DNA from: Novipirellula sp052161655
GTDB lineage: Bacteria; Planctomycetota; Planctomycetia; Pirellulales; Pirellulaceae
Direction: 5' to 3'
Assembly (NCBI RefSeq): GCF_052161655.1
Contig: NZ_CP197418.1
Span: forward strand, 6,014,001 to 6,078,000
DNA length: 64,000 bases
Both the position numbers and the translations under genes were made by a program. The notes beneath the pieces are model-generated. The model ran no database searches. It worked only from the letters and a program-made list of their open reading frames with translations, and was not told where the DNA came from. Positions 25,516-35,592 of this stretch are shown here, one piece after another (position 1 is the first letter of the stretch; every line of letters begins with the position of its first letter).

Positions 25516-26889
25516 TCAATCCGCTTCCTGTTTCAATTTGCGGTAGATCGTTTTTCGATCCAGCCCCAGGATCCGAGCCGCCTGAGTTTGGTTGCCTCCG
25601 ACGGCGTCCATGACGTGGTTAATGTACCGCCGCTGGATCTCTTCCATCGAAACCAATTCAGCGGGATCAAAGCCACCAAAAATCAAAGTGCCTCCTTTGA
25701 AATTCCGAATCTTCTCAGGCAGATCCTCCACGGTCACCTTGTCGTAGCGGGTTAACGCGATCGCTCGTTCCATCACGTTACGTAGTTCACGCACGTTACC
25801 AGGCCACGAATAGCTGAGCAGTTTTTCGGCGACGCCTTCGGCCAATCCATCGACTGGTTTGTTTTCGCTCTTGGCAAATCGTTCGCGAAAATGCTCGGCC
25901 AATCGTAACACGTCGGCACCACGCGAACGCAGCGGCGGCAACTCGATCCCAATCACATTGATTCGGTAATACAAGTCTTCACGGAAACGCCCTTCAGCAA
26001 CCGCCGTTTCTAGGTCCCGGTTTGTCGCGGTCAACACCCGCACGTCAAACGGTATCTCTTTGTCGCTTCCAACCGGCCGCACCTTGCGTTCTTCCAAAGT
26101 TCGCAAAAGTTTGACTTGCATGGTCATTGGCATCTCGCCCATCTCGTCTAGCAGCAGCGTCCCGCCGTCGGCTTCCAAAAACAATCCGCGCCGCTCTCCG
26201 CGAGCATCCGTAAAGGCTCCTTTGACATGCCCGAACAACTCGCTCTCTAGCAACGTTTCGGTCAGTGCCGCGCAGTTGACCGGAACAAATGGCTTGCTCG
26301 ATCGGCGACTATTTGCGTGGATCGACCGGGCCACCAATTCTTTTCCCGTACCACTTTCGCCCGTGATCAATACCGCCGCATCGGAATTGGCGACCTGATG
26401 CAAATGATCGTACAACGACTGCATCGCGGGGCTTTGCCCGAGCACTTCGCCGAACGCGGTCGCGTGGTTTTGCGAGGATTCGAGCAAACGAACCTGTTCC
26501 GATAATCGTCGATGCTCAATCGCACGTTTGATCGAAAGCGACAACAAGTCCATTTCGATCGGTTTGGTGATAAAGTCGTAAGCTCCGCTGCGCATCGCTG
26601 CGATTGCCGTTTCGAGCGTTCCAAACGCAGTCATCACGATCACGGGGATGTCCGGGCGAAGCTGAGTCAGTTGTTCGCACAGTTGCAATCCCGTGGTCCC
26701 TGGCATGCGAACGTCCGTCAGCACGACGTCGTAATCGCGTTGATGAATCGCCTCGATCGCTTCGCTGGCTGAGGTGAACCAGTCACTCTGCATCCCACGC
26801 AGCCGCAGATCGGTTTGGATCAACTCGCACATATTTCGCTCGTCATCCACGATCAGAACGCGTGTCGATTCGCTGGGGTCTGTCATCAT
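25516..26889 (-). CDS. NtrC-family sigma-54-dependent response regulator
   Basis: A 457-residue regulator with three domains. The receiver (1-125) has the acidic pair Asp15/Asp16, phospho-acceptor Asp59 (VLTDVRMPG) and Lys in FITKPIE. The AAA+ domain (about 145-370) has GESGTGKE, the sigma-54 contact loop as GAFTDA rather than the common GAFTGA, and ATNRDLE. The C-terminal Fis helix-turn-helix is NQTQAARILGLDRKTIYRKLK (split over 435-455). It activates sigma-54 promoters. The histidine kinase gene lies upstream in the same direction (212 bp apart), so they are likely a pair. Targets unknown. Confidence 0.92.
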   Translation of the reverse strand: MMTDPSESTRVLIVDDERNMCELIQTDLRLRGMQSDWFTSASEAIEAIHQRDYDVVLTDVRMPGTTGLQLCEQLTQLRPDIPVIVMTAFGTLETAIAAMRSGAYDFITKPIEMDLLSLSIKRAIEHRRLSEQVRLLESSQNHATAFGEVLGQSPAMQSLYDHLHQVANSDAAVLITGESGTGKELVARSIHANSRRSSKPFVPVNCAALTETLLESELFGHVKGAFTDARGERRGLFLEADGGTLLLDEMGEMPMTMQVKLLRTLEERKVRPVGSDKEIPFDVRVLTATNRDLETAVAEGRFREDLYYRINVIGIELPPLRSRGADVLRLAEHFRERFAKSENKPVDGLAEGVAEKLLSYSWPGNVRELRNVMERAIALTRYDKVTVEDLPEKIRNFKGGTLIFGGFDPAELVSMEEIQRRYINHVMDAVGGNQTQAARILGLDRKTIYRKLKQEAD

Positions 26890-27101
26890 TTTATTCTTAG
26901 TTCGAGTAGCTCAAACGCCATGTTCCCCAAGCCGCGTAGTGGATCTTGCAAAAGATCCTTCATTCGGGATCTTTAACGGCGTGTCGATATAGAACCTATT
27001 GGAAAACCGATATTGAGCGATCATTGCCGATCCTGTCGTAGCGAAATTCGTCAAGAATTTCAGTCCTGAAAATGCTTGGTCGAAAGTCTCGACGGCTTCC
27101 G
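26890..27101. other. spacer between kinase and regulator genes
   Basis: This 212-bp spacer contains the hairpin GGATCTTGCAAAAGATCC (26941-26958), similar in form to the stem at 19197-19228. It separates the kinase gene from its presumed regulator and may attenuate read-through. Confidence 0.45.
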
Positions 27102-28466
27102 CTACCGGTTCGTGTGACGCGGAAAACAAACGCGAAAGGTTGTTCCTTGGCCTTGTTGGCTGTCCACGGTAATGTCGCCACCATGCTCACGCACGATACC
27201 ATAAGCGATGGACAACCCAAGTCCCGTTCCTTCGCCGACGTCTTTGGTCGTATAAAAAGGTTCAAAAACCTGGTTCAGATTTTCGGCTTGAATCCCCACG
27301 CCAGTGTCTCGCACATCGACCCACACCCGATCGGTATCCTCGTCGAAACCGGTCGATACGGTTACCGTGCCACCACTGGGCATCGCGGCGATCGCGTTGC
27401 TGATCAAATTTGTCAACACTTGTTGTACCTGCGCTGCATCGCCATCGATTTCCATCGGCGTGTCGGTCGACTCGAACACGAGCTCGGCTTCCGATTTTCG
27501 GACCAAGGGACGCATCAAATCGCAAGTTCGCGAGACAATCTCTTGCAACTCGATCACGCCATGTGGCGACGGGGTTTGTCGAGCAAAATCGAGCAGCTGG
27601 CGGATGATCGTGGTCATCCGTTCCGATTCGCTCTTGATCGTCTGTGCACTTGACGCGACTTCCTCGGGCGACAACTTCCCGCTGGCGATTAATCCAGCGC
27701 GTCCAGACACCACATTCAGCGGCGTGCCCATTTCATGAGCCACGCCAGCGGCAAGCGTCCCGATCGTTCCCAATCGGTCCGTATGCCGAATGGTATCGCG
27801 TTGCGCACTCAAACGGTGACTCATCTGGCTGATCGCCGCAGCCAATCGCCCCAGTTCATCGTGGCTAGTCAGTGCTGGCGGTTGATCGAGTTTACCTTCG
27901 CCTATTCGGTTGACTTGATCAATGAGTTTATCCAGCGGTTTGCCGACCAACTGAACGCCTCCCCAATAAATCACCAGTGCCGACAAACCAGCAACGCCCA
28001 AAAGAGACAACAGCGACGCATTCACGGAATCGCGGACCAATGAATCCTGATCGGACATTGACTGAGACACCTCGACGGTACCCATGTTTTTGCCATCCAC
28101 TTTCAGCGGAACGTAAGAATAGGCGGTACGAGTCCCATTGGCATCGGTTACCGAAACGCTTGACATCGATCGTGCAACCGTTTTCTGTTCGGCTGACGGA
28201 ACCTCTTGTCCATCGATCCAACGCATCCGTGGTCCGCTCCGTTGTTCGGTCGTCACTTCAACCGCTTGTCGAAGCGTCACGCGTGAATTGCTACCCGATA
28301 CCGAATCGATGGCGGACTGAAATATTTCGACTAGCTCGTGGGCATGAGCTTCACGCTGTTGTCGCTCCCACGCGTGTTGACGCTGAACCGTTTGCCAAGC
28401 GAACAACGAAACAACGGCAAAGACACCGACGAGAAAGATCAGGATCAGTTTCGCTGCAAGTTTCAT
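27102..28466 (-). CDS. membrane sensor histidine kinase
   Basis: A 454-residue kinase starting at the ATG at 28466 (MKLAAKLILIFLVG), ten codons inside the open frame. It has a first membrane segment (5-24), a periplasmic sensor region (25-165), a second segment (LLSLLGVAGLSALVIYWGG), HAMP, then the H-box LAAGVAHEMGTPLNVVSG with the phosphorylated His. The ATPase domain has N-box NLISNAIAAM, DTGVGI, and GTGLGLSIAYGIV. It would phosphorylate the NtrC-type regulator encoded downstream. The signal sensed is unknown. Confidence 0.9.
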   Translation of the reverse strand: MKLAAKLILIFLVGVFAVVSLFAWQTVQRQHAWERQQREAHAHELVEIFQSAIDSVSGSNSRVTLRQAVEVTTEQRSGPRMRWIDGQEVPSAEQKTVARSMSSVSVTDANGTRTAYSYVPLKVDGKNMGTVEVSQSMSDQDSLVRDSVNASLLSLLGVAGLSALVIYWGGVQLVGKPLDKLIDQVNRIGEGKLDQPPALTSHDELGRLAAAISQMSHRLSAQRDTIRHTDRLGTIGTLAAGVAHEMGTPLNVVSGRAGLIASGKLSPEEVASSAQTIKSESERMTTIIRQLLDFARQTPSPHGVIELQEIVSRTCDLMRPLVRKSEAELVFESTDTPMEIDGDAAQVQQVLTNLISNAIAAMPSGGTVTVSTGFDEDTDRVWVDVRDTGVGIQAENLNQVFEPFYTTKDVGEGTGLGLSIAYGIVREHGGDITVDSQQGQGTTFRVCFPRHTNR

Positions 28467-28877
28467 AAAAAGCTTCCCAAAGACAAACGCGACCAACGTC
28501 GATTGTAAGTCAGACGTTGGTCGCAGTCAGTAGCCATGCGGCCGTAGCATAGGCTTCCAGCCTGTGATCCTTCCCTACCTTATCACTGAAAGATTGTCGC
28601 TTATCGTTCGGAACGTGCGGTTTATAAGTTGATGTAGGGTGGGTCAAACAAAACCATGTGTTTAGTGGGTCGGCGTTCGCGATTGAAGGTTTGAATCAAA
28701 ATCAGTTGTTGAGTGGAGTTCGTCGGTTTTGCGACGACCCACCAGTCACCTCGCGAACTTGACCCACCCTACATTCACTCAGCCCGAATTAAAATCACAA
28801 GTAATAAATCGCACGTCCCCCGCGATCAGAACGAAGGATCACGGAACGTTCCACGACGCCCAGTGTTCCGACGTTCT
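28467..28877. other. spacer with palindromic repeats
   Basis: No gene. The spacer holds AGGCTtccAGCCT at 28551-28563 and the MITE-like element at 28632-28774. AGGCT-type hairpins recur at 35735-35747 and 35847-35861. Confidence 0.5.
28632..28774. repeat. MITE-like element with ATGTAGGGTGGGTC ends
   Basis: ATGTAGGGTGGGTC at 28632-28645 is exactly mirrored at 28761-28774. Inside, GTGGGTCG and CGACCCAC, and GTTCGCGA and TCGCGAAC, form further imperfect inner arms. The ends share 'GTAGGG' with the element at 3188-3254. Confidence 0.65.
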
Positions 28878-30443
28878 TTAATTCCGAACCACCACAAATC
28901 GTGATCCTTGCTCGCTACGAACCAAGAATAGAATTGAGCCATCGGTGTCTTCGGCAACGCGTTTCTCAAACTCGTTGGCGCTGGACACGTCGTGTCGATT
29001 GACTTGGACGATCACCATTCCCGGTTCCAATCCCGAATCCGCCGCGGCGCTGCCTTCCTGGACTCGCGTGACGACGACGCCTGTTTGCGAATCCAATCCC
29101 AATTGCTTGGCCACATCGGCGGACAACGCACTGATCTCTAACCCGAGCGACTGCATCTTCACGCCGTCGCTCTTCTCGGGCGACTTCGTGTTGGCCCCAA
29201 ATTGATTGGGTGCCACTTCGGGTTCGTACGACAGTTCAATCGACTTGCCATCACGCACCACGTCCACGGTCAACGTTTTGCCGATGGATGATCTTTCGAC
29301 CGACAACTGCAATTGCTGAGGCGTGGTGACATGGATCCCACCAAAATTGACAATCACATCACCAGTTTTCAGTCCCGACTTCGCAGCAGGCGTTTTCGGG
29401 AACACATTTGTCACGACCACACCGCTTTTTGGTGCCACTCCAAGCTGGGTACTCAATTCGTAGTTTACCGGTTGGATGCTGACGCCCAAGTACGATCGTG
29501 AGACCTGCCCATGGCTGACCAATTGGTCGCTGACCCAGTGGGCGAGGTTCGATGGCACAGCAAACCCGACACCATTGTTTCCGCCACCGCGAGACGAGAT
29601 GGCCGTATTGATTCCGATCACTTCACCGCGCAGGTTCACTAGCGGTCCACCGCTGTTACCTGGATTGATTGCCGCATCGGTTTGAATGAAGTTTTCGCGA
29701 TCGGTGATCCCGATGCCGCGATTCTTGGCACTGACGATTCCGGCCGTGACGGTGCTTTCCAGACCAAAGGGTTGGCCGAGCGCGACAACCCAATCGCCCA
29801 CCTCCATCGCTTCGCTATCGCCAATTCTGGCAGCAACGAGGCTCGAGTCACCCGTGAACTTGACCACCGCGATATCGGTTTGCGGATCAGTCAGAACCTC
29901 CGTTGCTGTGAATTCACGACCATCTTGCGTTTTGATAATCACCGTTCCGCCGCCTTCGACAACATGATTATTCGTCAACACGATCCCGGCCGAATCAATG
30001 ATGACGCCCGAACCGATGCCGCCTTGAGAACGAGGCGATTGACGCGGTGTCATTTGGCCTGGGGGCATTCCACCGCGACGGCCGAACTCTTGATTTCGGA
30101 ACATGTCTTCAAACGGAGTCCCCTTGAAGGGATTCTCTTGACCGAGGGATTGACCGTTGTCTGGCACAGGTTGTTTGGCAGATTGCCAAGAGGTATCGGG
30201 GCGATTTTCGATGGCGACGACCGAAGGCAGAACATGAGTCGCGACGTCACGAAATGCGTCGGACAACGCATTCGCAACCCCGATTGACTCACTGCGTAGC
30301 ACCGGAGCGGTGACGGCGGGTGTTTCAGTTTTGACATGCGTCGCCGGTGCAGCGGCGATCAATGCGCCGGTTGCCGCAACGGTCAGAGGAGCGGCCAATA
30401 ATGCAGCACGGAATTTAGCACGTTTTGAAAGAGGACGGTTCAT
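28878..30443 (-). CDS. HtrA/DegP-type periplasmic serine protease
   Basis: A 521-residue protease-chaperone started at the ATG at 30443, ten codons inside the open frame, with AAGG just upstream. A signal or anchor segment (about 11-33) leads to the trypsin-like domain with His160 (TNNHVV), Asp190 (PQTDIAVVK) and Ser264 (GNSGGPL). A Gln/Pro/Gly-rich stretch (80-140) takes the place of the Q-linker or LA loop. Two PDZ domains follow (about 290-385 and 430-515). These enzymes degrade or refold damaged envelope proteins. It stands alone and is flanked by repeat-rich spacers. Confidence 0.92.
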   Translation of the reverse strand: MNRPLSKRAKFRAALLAAPLTVAATGALIAAAPATHVKTETPAVTAPVLRSESIGVANALSDAFRDVATHVLPSVVAIENRPDTSWQSAKQPVPDNGQSLGQENPFKGTPFEDMFRNQEFGRRGGMPPGQMTPRQSPRSQGGIGSGVIIDSAGIVLTNNHVVEGGGTVIIKTQDGREFTATEVLTDPQTDIAVVKFTGDSSLVAARIGDSEAMEVGDWVVALGQPFGLESTVTAGIVSAKNRGIGITDRENFIQTDAAINPGNSGGPLVNLRGEVIGINTAISSRGGGNNGVGFAVPSNLAHWVSDQLVSHGQVSRSYLGVSIQPVNYELSTQLGVAPKSGVVVTNVFPKTPAAKSGLKTGDVIVNFGGIHVTTPQQLQLSVERSSIGKTLTVDVVRDGKSIELSYEPEVAPNQFGANTKSPEKSDGVKMQSLGLEISALSADVAKQLGLDSQTGVVVTRVQEGSAAADSGLEPGMVIVQVNRHDVSSANEFEKRVAEDTDGSILFLVRSEQGSRFVVVRN

Positions 30444-30868
30444 TGGGTAACCTTTATCGAAGGGTGGGATCAATCTTTAGAAATGCAGCGAGTACCAAAC
30501 GCAGTACTGAAAGAGACTGGCAACTCGCATCTGCCGAAGTTGATTGCACTGCGGCAACACTCAGGCGACCCCAACTAAAGCACGTGTCGTGCCAGCAGCG
30601 AAAACGGTCGGATGCAAACGGAAAAACGGCGTAAAAAACGGGCTTTCAGCGAATTGCGCTAGTGCCGTCGTGATTCGTTCGAGGGACACAAATCCGCAGC
30701 GGGGCAGAATGCCCCAAGCAATTTCTCATGTAGCGAAAGTCGCGAAGACTTTCGGGAGGCATTGGCGGGTCCGAAACTCTTGGCGAGTTTCGCTACATGA
30801 TGCACGAAACTCTCCGCCAGTTTCGCTACGTTTTGTCGATCCGGCTTTGCGACTGCATTAATCGCGAC
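30444..30868. other. spacer with three REP-like hairpins
   Basis: No gene. From 30730 to 30829 the spacer holds three GTAGC-type hairpins; the rest shows no clear structure. Confidence 0.5.
30730..30829. repeat. cluster of three REP-like hairpins
   Basis: A forward copy with stem GAAAGTC/GACTTTC (30730-30755), an inverted copy with stem GAAACTC/GAGTTTC (30771-30796), and a second inverted copy GAAACT/AGTTTC (30805-30829). Forward copies start GTAGC, inverted ones end GCTAC. Confidence 0.8.
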
Positions 30869-33800
30869 TCAGTCAACGGCGACTTCGCCACTGCCCGAGA
30901 AACGCGAGGTTATCAGATACATCACTGGTGCCAAGATCAGGACCAGCACCGTGCTGAGTGACAGACCAAATGCCAAACTGGTCGCCATTGGTGAAACCAC
31001 TTGAGCCTCCTTGGATCGCTCCAGCAGGATCGGCAACATTCCCGCGACCGTGGTCACCGACGTCAACAACACCGCGCGAAAACGGCGTCGGCCTCCGTCA
31101 ACGATCGCCTCTCGAATGGGCATCCCCTCTGCAACGCGGCGATTGATAAAGTCGACCAAGACGATCGAGTCATTCACCACAACCCCAGCTAACGCAACGA
31201 TGCCAAAGATGCTGAACAGCGTCAGTTCAATCCCCATCACGATATGTCCTAGAATGGCGCCGATAAAACCAAACGGGATGATAGACAATATCAAGACAGC
31301 TTGCCAACACGATCCGAACTGGATTGTCAGCAGTAAGAACATCGCGCCGACGACCACAAAAAAGCCGATCGTCAAACTGTTTACCGTTTCGGTGGTCTGT
31401 TCTTGCTGGCCCGCCCACTCCAATCGCACCCCTGGAAATTCTTCTTCGAATAGAGGCACAAAGTTGGCTCGCAAATCCGCGACGACGTTGAACGCATTGC
31501 CTTGCGATTCATCCACATCGGCAACCACGCCGATCGAACGCATTTGATTGACACGGCGGATTTCCGAATAACCTCGCGCGACTTCTACATCGGCGACTTC
31601 GCTGAGTGGACGCTCGATCCCATCGCCGTTACGAATACGGATGCCACTGAAACTGACCAACGTATTGCGGTCTTCGCGTGGATAACGCACACGAAGCGGT
31701 ACTTCATGGCGTCCTCGTTGCAGTCGCATCACTTCTTCGCCGTAATACGATGCACGCACCGTACCCGCAACGTCGGCTAACGAGATGCCCATCGCCTTGG
31801 CATCGTCACGGACTTTCATGCGGTATTCCCACTTGCCTTGCCGCGTGTCCGTTGCGATGTCCGACACGTAGGGATACTCGGCAAGTTTTGCTTTGCAGCG
31901 GGCGATCGCGGCATCCATTTGGTCCATGTTCTCTGCCGTTGCCATCAATCGCATTTCGATTGGCAGCGAAGCGGGGCCACGAGGGGTAGCACCGTAGGCA
32001 ACCGCCTCCGCGCCTGGAAAACGACCCGCGTCTTCACGCCACATGCGGACAATGTCGGCACTAGACACCGTCCGTTCACCGATATCGTTCAATTGGACAA
32101 AGATGCCTCCGAGATGGCTTGCCGGAGCGACGCCCACCTCATCGCCCGACGAGCCGACGGTTCGCTGTACCGCTTGCACAAAACCGTTCGGATCGGTCGT
32201 CAAGCCTTCGTCAATGGAACGTTGGTTGATTCGCCAAATTGCCGCCTCTAACCGTTTTGTCGCCCCGTCCGTGATGGCAACCGGAGTCCCATCGGGGTAG
32301 GTGATTTGGACTGTGATGAATCCGAAATCGATTTTGGGCAGTAGCAGAAACGGCACCATTCCGGATCGAACCACTCCCAACGACAATATCAATAATCCCG
32401 CCGCCGCAGACATCACGACCGCCGGATTTCGTAGTGACACATTCAGAATCGGCGTATAAATCCGCTCGATGAACCAGTTCAAAAACCGAGTCGTGCCTTG
32501 ATTGCTGCGATGCAATAACCAAGCGATCGGCCGCAGTGGGAACAACACCCAAGTCAACGCGTCCAGAAAACGACTGCGTCGATGCGCCAGATGCGCCGGC
32601 AGGATCGTCAAACTTTCGACCATCGAAATGAACAACATCGCTCCGACGCAAAGCGGCAATACCACCGTCAACCGCTTGATATTTCCTTCGAGGTACATGA
32701 TCGGAATAAACGCAATCACCGTGGTCAAAATCGCGGTGATCACCGAGGGCATTACCTCGGCGGCCCCATCGATTGCAGCATCACGGTAACTTTTGCCTTG
32801 TTCGCGATGAGCATAAATATTCTCACCCACTACGATCGCATCATCGACCACGATCCCCAGTGCAATCAAAAACGCAAACATGGATGTCATGTTTAGCGTC
32901 TGGCCACTTTGGTACATGTAGATACACGCGCCTAACAACGAAACCGGGATTCCCAGTGCCACCCACCATGCCAAACGCATTTCCAAGAACAGGGCCAGCA
33001 CTAGGAACACTAATAACAGTCCCATCCAGCCGTTGGTCGCCAACAAATTCAAGCGATTTTTGACGCTGGTGCTGCGGTCACGCATGTGCAGCATGCTGTA
33101 TCCGTCAGGCAAACGAGCCTTTTCTTGATCGACATACTCACGGACCTCTTCCGCAACGAGGATCAAATCATCCGCGCTCGTTGTTTCCACCGACACCACG
33201 ACCGCAGGCCGACCGTTGACCTCGTTAATCGACGCGTCGACAGCAAATTCATCACGCACTAACCCCAGGTCTCCGACGGTCAATACCACACCCCCACTAT
33301 GGCTGACCAACGGAATCGAAGCAATTTCTTCACCGATTTCACTCTTGTCGCTGCCACGGAGCAAGATTTCTTGGGACCGCCCTTTCAGCGTACCGCCAGG
33401 CAACTCGACGTTGTTTGCCCGCACAATGTCCGCGACTTCACTCAGCGACAAGTTGTATTCACGAAGAGTGTGCTCGGGGATCTCGATATCGATTTGATAA
33501 TCGGGAGCCCCCACCAAATCGGCCACCGAGACGCTCGGCAGCGCCAACAAGTCATTGCGGACACGTTCAGCCACGCGTCGTAATTCCAGGGCGGCCTCGA
33601 CAACGGCTTCGTCGTTATTTCCATTTCCAGCCCCCGAATTCTTTGGCCCCAACACCGCAACGCGAATCGCGGTGGTGAAATTCGTTTTTAAACGAACGTC
33701 CGGCTTTTCCGCCAATTCAGGAAAGCTTGGGATTTGATCGATCAAGGTGGTGACTTCCGTCAACACTCGCTGCGCATCCGCTTGCTTGGTATCGCTGTCC

Positions 33801-34087
33801 AATTCGAGCGTGACGCTACCGATCCCCTCGCGAGCCGACGAGGTCATTTCGTCAATGCCGTCGACGGTGCGAATCGACTCTTCAATCTTTTCTAAGATGC
33901 CCTGCTCGATTTCATCCGGGCTGGCTCCCGGATAGACAACCGAAATATTGAGGACGTACAGTTCAAAGTCGGGCCAGAACTCACGTCGCAGCTGCGTTAG
34001 ACTCCACGCACCCAACAATAGTGTGCCGAGCATAATGACATTCATGGCCTGCCAATTTTTGACCGACCAAGCGATAATCGATTTCAT
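30869..34087 (-). CDS. AcrB-type RND efflux pump
   Basis: A 1072-residue RND transporter with two sets of six membrane segments. TM4 holds GIVVDDAIVVGENI with the paired Asp of the proton relay, and the C-terminal half has VVNDSIVLVDFINRR. The N-terminus is typical (SVKNWQAMNVIMLGTLLLGA). Substrates may be drugs, lipids or other hydrophobic compounds. Its ATG overlaps the TGA of the adaptor gene (ATGA, 34084-34087), so the two are co-translated. No outer-membrane factor gene is adjacent; the TolC-like protein at 17 kb or another would have to serve. Confidence 0.9.
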   Translation of the reverse strand: MKSIIAWSVKNWQAMNVIMLGTLLLGAWSLTQLRREFWPDFELYVLNISVVYPGASPDEIEQGILEKIEESIRTVDGIDEMTSSAREGIGSVTLELDSDTKQADAQRVLTEVTTLIDQIPSFPELAEKPDVRLKTNFTTAIRVAVLGPKNSGAGNGNNDEAVVEAALELRRVAERVRNDLLALPSVSVADLVGAPDYQIDIEIPEHTLREYNLSLSEVADIVRANNVELPGGTLKGRSQEILLRGSDKSEIGEEIASIPLVSHSGGVVLTVGDLGLVRDEFAVDASINEVNGRPAVVVSVETTSADDLILVAEEVREYVDQEKARLPDGYSMLHMRDRSTSVKNRLNLLATNGWMGLLLVFLVLALFLEMRLAWWVALGIPVSLLGACIYMYQSGQTLNMTSMFAFLIALGIVVDDAIVVGENIYAHREQGKSYRDAAIDGAAEVMPSVITAILTTVIAFIPIMYLEGNIKRLTVVLPLCVGAMLFISMVESLTILPAHLAHRRSRFLDALTWVLFPLRPIAWLLHRSNQGTTRFLNWFIERIYTPILNVSLRNPAVVMSAAAGLLILSLGVVRSGMVPFLLLPKIDFGFITVQITYPDGTPVAITDGATKRLEAAIWRINQRSIDEGLTTDPNGFVQAVQRTVGSSGDEVGVAPASHLGGIFVQLNDIGERTVSSADIVRMWREDAGRFPGAEAVAYGATPRGPASLPIEMRLMATAENMDQMDAAIARCKAKLAEYPYVSDIATDTRQGKWEYRMKVRDDAKAMGISLADVAGTVRASYYGEEVMRLQRGRHEVPLRVRYPREDRNTLVSFSGIRIRNGDGIERPLSEVADVEVARGYSEIRRVNQMRSIGVVADVDESQGNAFNVVADLRANFVPLFEEEFPGVRLEWAGQQEQTTETVNSLTIGFFVVVGAMFLLLTIQFGSCWQAVLILSIIPFGFIGAILGHIVMGIELTLFSIFGIVALAGVVVNDSIVLVDFINRRVAEGMPIREAIVDGGRRRFRAVLLTSVTTVAGMLPILLERSKEAQVVSPMATSLAFGLSLSTVLVLILAPVMYLITSRFSGSGEVAVD

Positions 34088-35592
34088 CCGGCTGCCTTTT
34101 CTGACTCGAGGGCCGAAGCGTCGTCGGCGATTTTGGCGGGCGTCCGGCCCGCTTGCCTTGTCGACGGTCCTGTGGTCATGACCGGCATCCCCTCTTTGGG
34201 ATCGCTGACCGGCGAAACAATCACTGCGACCTGAGCCGCTGTCGTTCTCGACGTTAGCAATGTCGAATCAATATCGGCATCGACGATCACCTTATCATTC
34301 GTGCGGCTAACGACTTCGACCTGCACCACACGAAGCTTTCCATCGACGTCCAACCAAATTCGATTTCCTGGACGAATCGCCACTTCGTTGACGCGGTAGA
34401 GTGTTCGTGTTGGCTGGATGTTAAGCGTGACCGAAACGAACATACCCCGCATTAAACGTCTCGGTCCGTCCGCGACGACATTTGTGGAAAGAGTCGAAGC
34501 GTCACTGCGATCCAGAGCAGTCTTCGACTCGACCGCGACCACGTCGGCTGGCGAATCGACACGCAACAAACAGGGGTACGTGCGAGTGTCCAAGTCGATG
34601 CCCGCGCCATCGATCCGGGCCAACACCGCCTGCCACTCGTAGATTCGTTTTCCTAAACGGTATCGAATCGTCGCACTCACAGGCGGGACTCGGTCGCCAA
34701 GATTCCCCTCATCGAACTGGCTCGCCATCGCAGCCGAATTCCAGACCCAATACATTTGGTCGACCGTCAAATTCGAGCGGACTTCGATTGCGGTGGTATC
34801 CTCGATCGTGACGAAGGAGGTTCCTGCGGCGATAAACGACTGCTCTTCCACTCCGCTTTGCACCACACGTCCGTTGATGGGGGAATTCACCGTGGTGCGA
34901 GAAAGATCGAGCTTGGCCCGCTCCGTCGCCACCTCCGTCAACGCTCGTTTTGTCAGAATCAAAGTTCGCTGTGCGATCAGCTCTCGCTCGCGATTTTGCA
35001 ACTCGACCAAAGCCGATTTCGCAGTCAGTTCGGCTCGCTTCGCGACATCGACTTCGGAAACCGAGGCGGCTTTGCGGGCGACAAGTGCATCCGCGCGAGT
35101 CCGCTCGGCGCTGGCAAGTCGAAGCTGCTCTTCGGCTAGACTCAACAGCTGCGACGTGTTTTCGATTGCAACGTCGGCAGCGGCCAATTCTGCATCCTCT
35201 TGTGTAGTCTGAGCCGCCAACCGTCGCACTTCCAATTCGTATTCGATGGGGTCCAAGCGGATCAGGGTTTCGCCTTTGGTAACCTCGCGACCGGGACGCA
35301 GATTCTCGGATTGTTGGACCACACGTCCTGCCACCTCCGTGGCTAGACGAATTTCGCGTAAGGGCACGACCACGCCATTAGAAGTGATGGACAGCGGGCC
35401 TTGGTGCAGCTGCAATGCTTCTGTGGAAACCGCCGTGGCGGCGGGTTTGTCTGGCTTTGAACGGGTGGGGCGTTTACGCTCTCCGAGCAATGTGTAACCA
35501 AACAAACAGCCCCCCAAAATCGTGATAGACACGACAATGTTAAGAACCAGATGCTTGAGGGACCGGGGTGGACCGGAAGTGGGGGTGTTCAT
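34084..35592 (-). CDS. RND efflux adaptor (HlyD/AcrA family)
   Basis: A 502-residue adaptor if started at the ATG at 35592 (MNTPTSGPPRSLKH); a TTG lies four codons earlier. One N-terminal membrane anchor (about 16-38) leads to a barrel-sandwich domain (VVQQSENLRPGREVTKGETLIRLD in pieces near 90) and a long coiled coil (about 120-235: RLAAQTTQEDAELAAADVAIE ...). The C-terminal barrel and membrane-proximal parts include GMFVSVTLNI. It is the first gene of the pump operon. Residues near the end are Pro/Thr-rich and probably disordered. Confidence 0.87.
   Translation of the reverse strand: MNTPTSGPPRSLKHLVLNIVVSITILGGCLFGYTLLGERKRPTRSKPDKPAATAVSTEALQLHQGPLSITSNGVVVPLREIRLATEVAGRVVQQSENLRPGREVTKGETLIRLDPIEYELEVRRLAAQTTQEDAELAAADVAIENTSQLLSLAEEQLRLASAERTRADALVARKAASVSEVDVAKRAELTAKSALVELQNRERELIAQRTLILTKRALTEVATERAKLDLSRTTVNSPINGRVVQSGVEEQSFIAAGTSFVTIEDTTAIEVRSNLTVDQMYWVWNSAAMASQFDEGNLGDRVPPVSATIRYRLGKRIYEWQAVLARIDGAGIDLDTRTYPCLLRVDSPADVVAVESKTALDRSDASTLSTNVVADGPRRLMRGMFVSVTLNIQPTRTLYRVNEVAIRPGNRIWLDVDGKLRVVQVEVVSRTNDKVIVDADIDSTLLTSRTTAAQVAVIVSPVSDPKEGMPVMTTGPSTRQAGRTPAKIADDASALESEKAAG

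Noticed and set aside
30730..30829. Hairpin cluster as a CRISPR array
   Set aside because: The copies alternate in orientation and differ in stem sequence, spacers are irregular, and no cas gene is present.
30869..35592. AcrB-type pump with the TolC at 17 kb as one operon
   Set aside because: They are 12 kb apart, on opposite strands, with unrelated genes and an IS element between.
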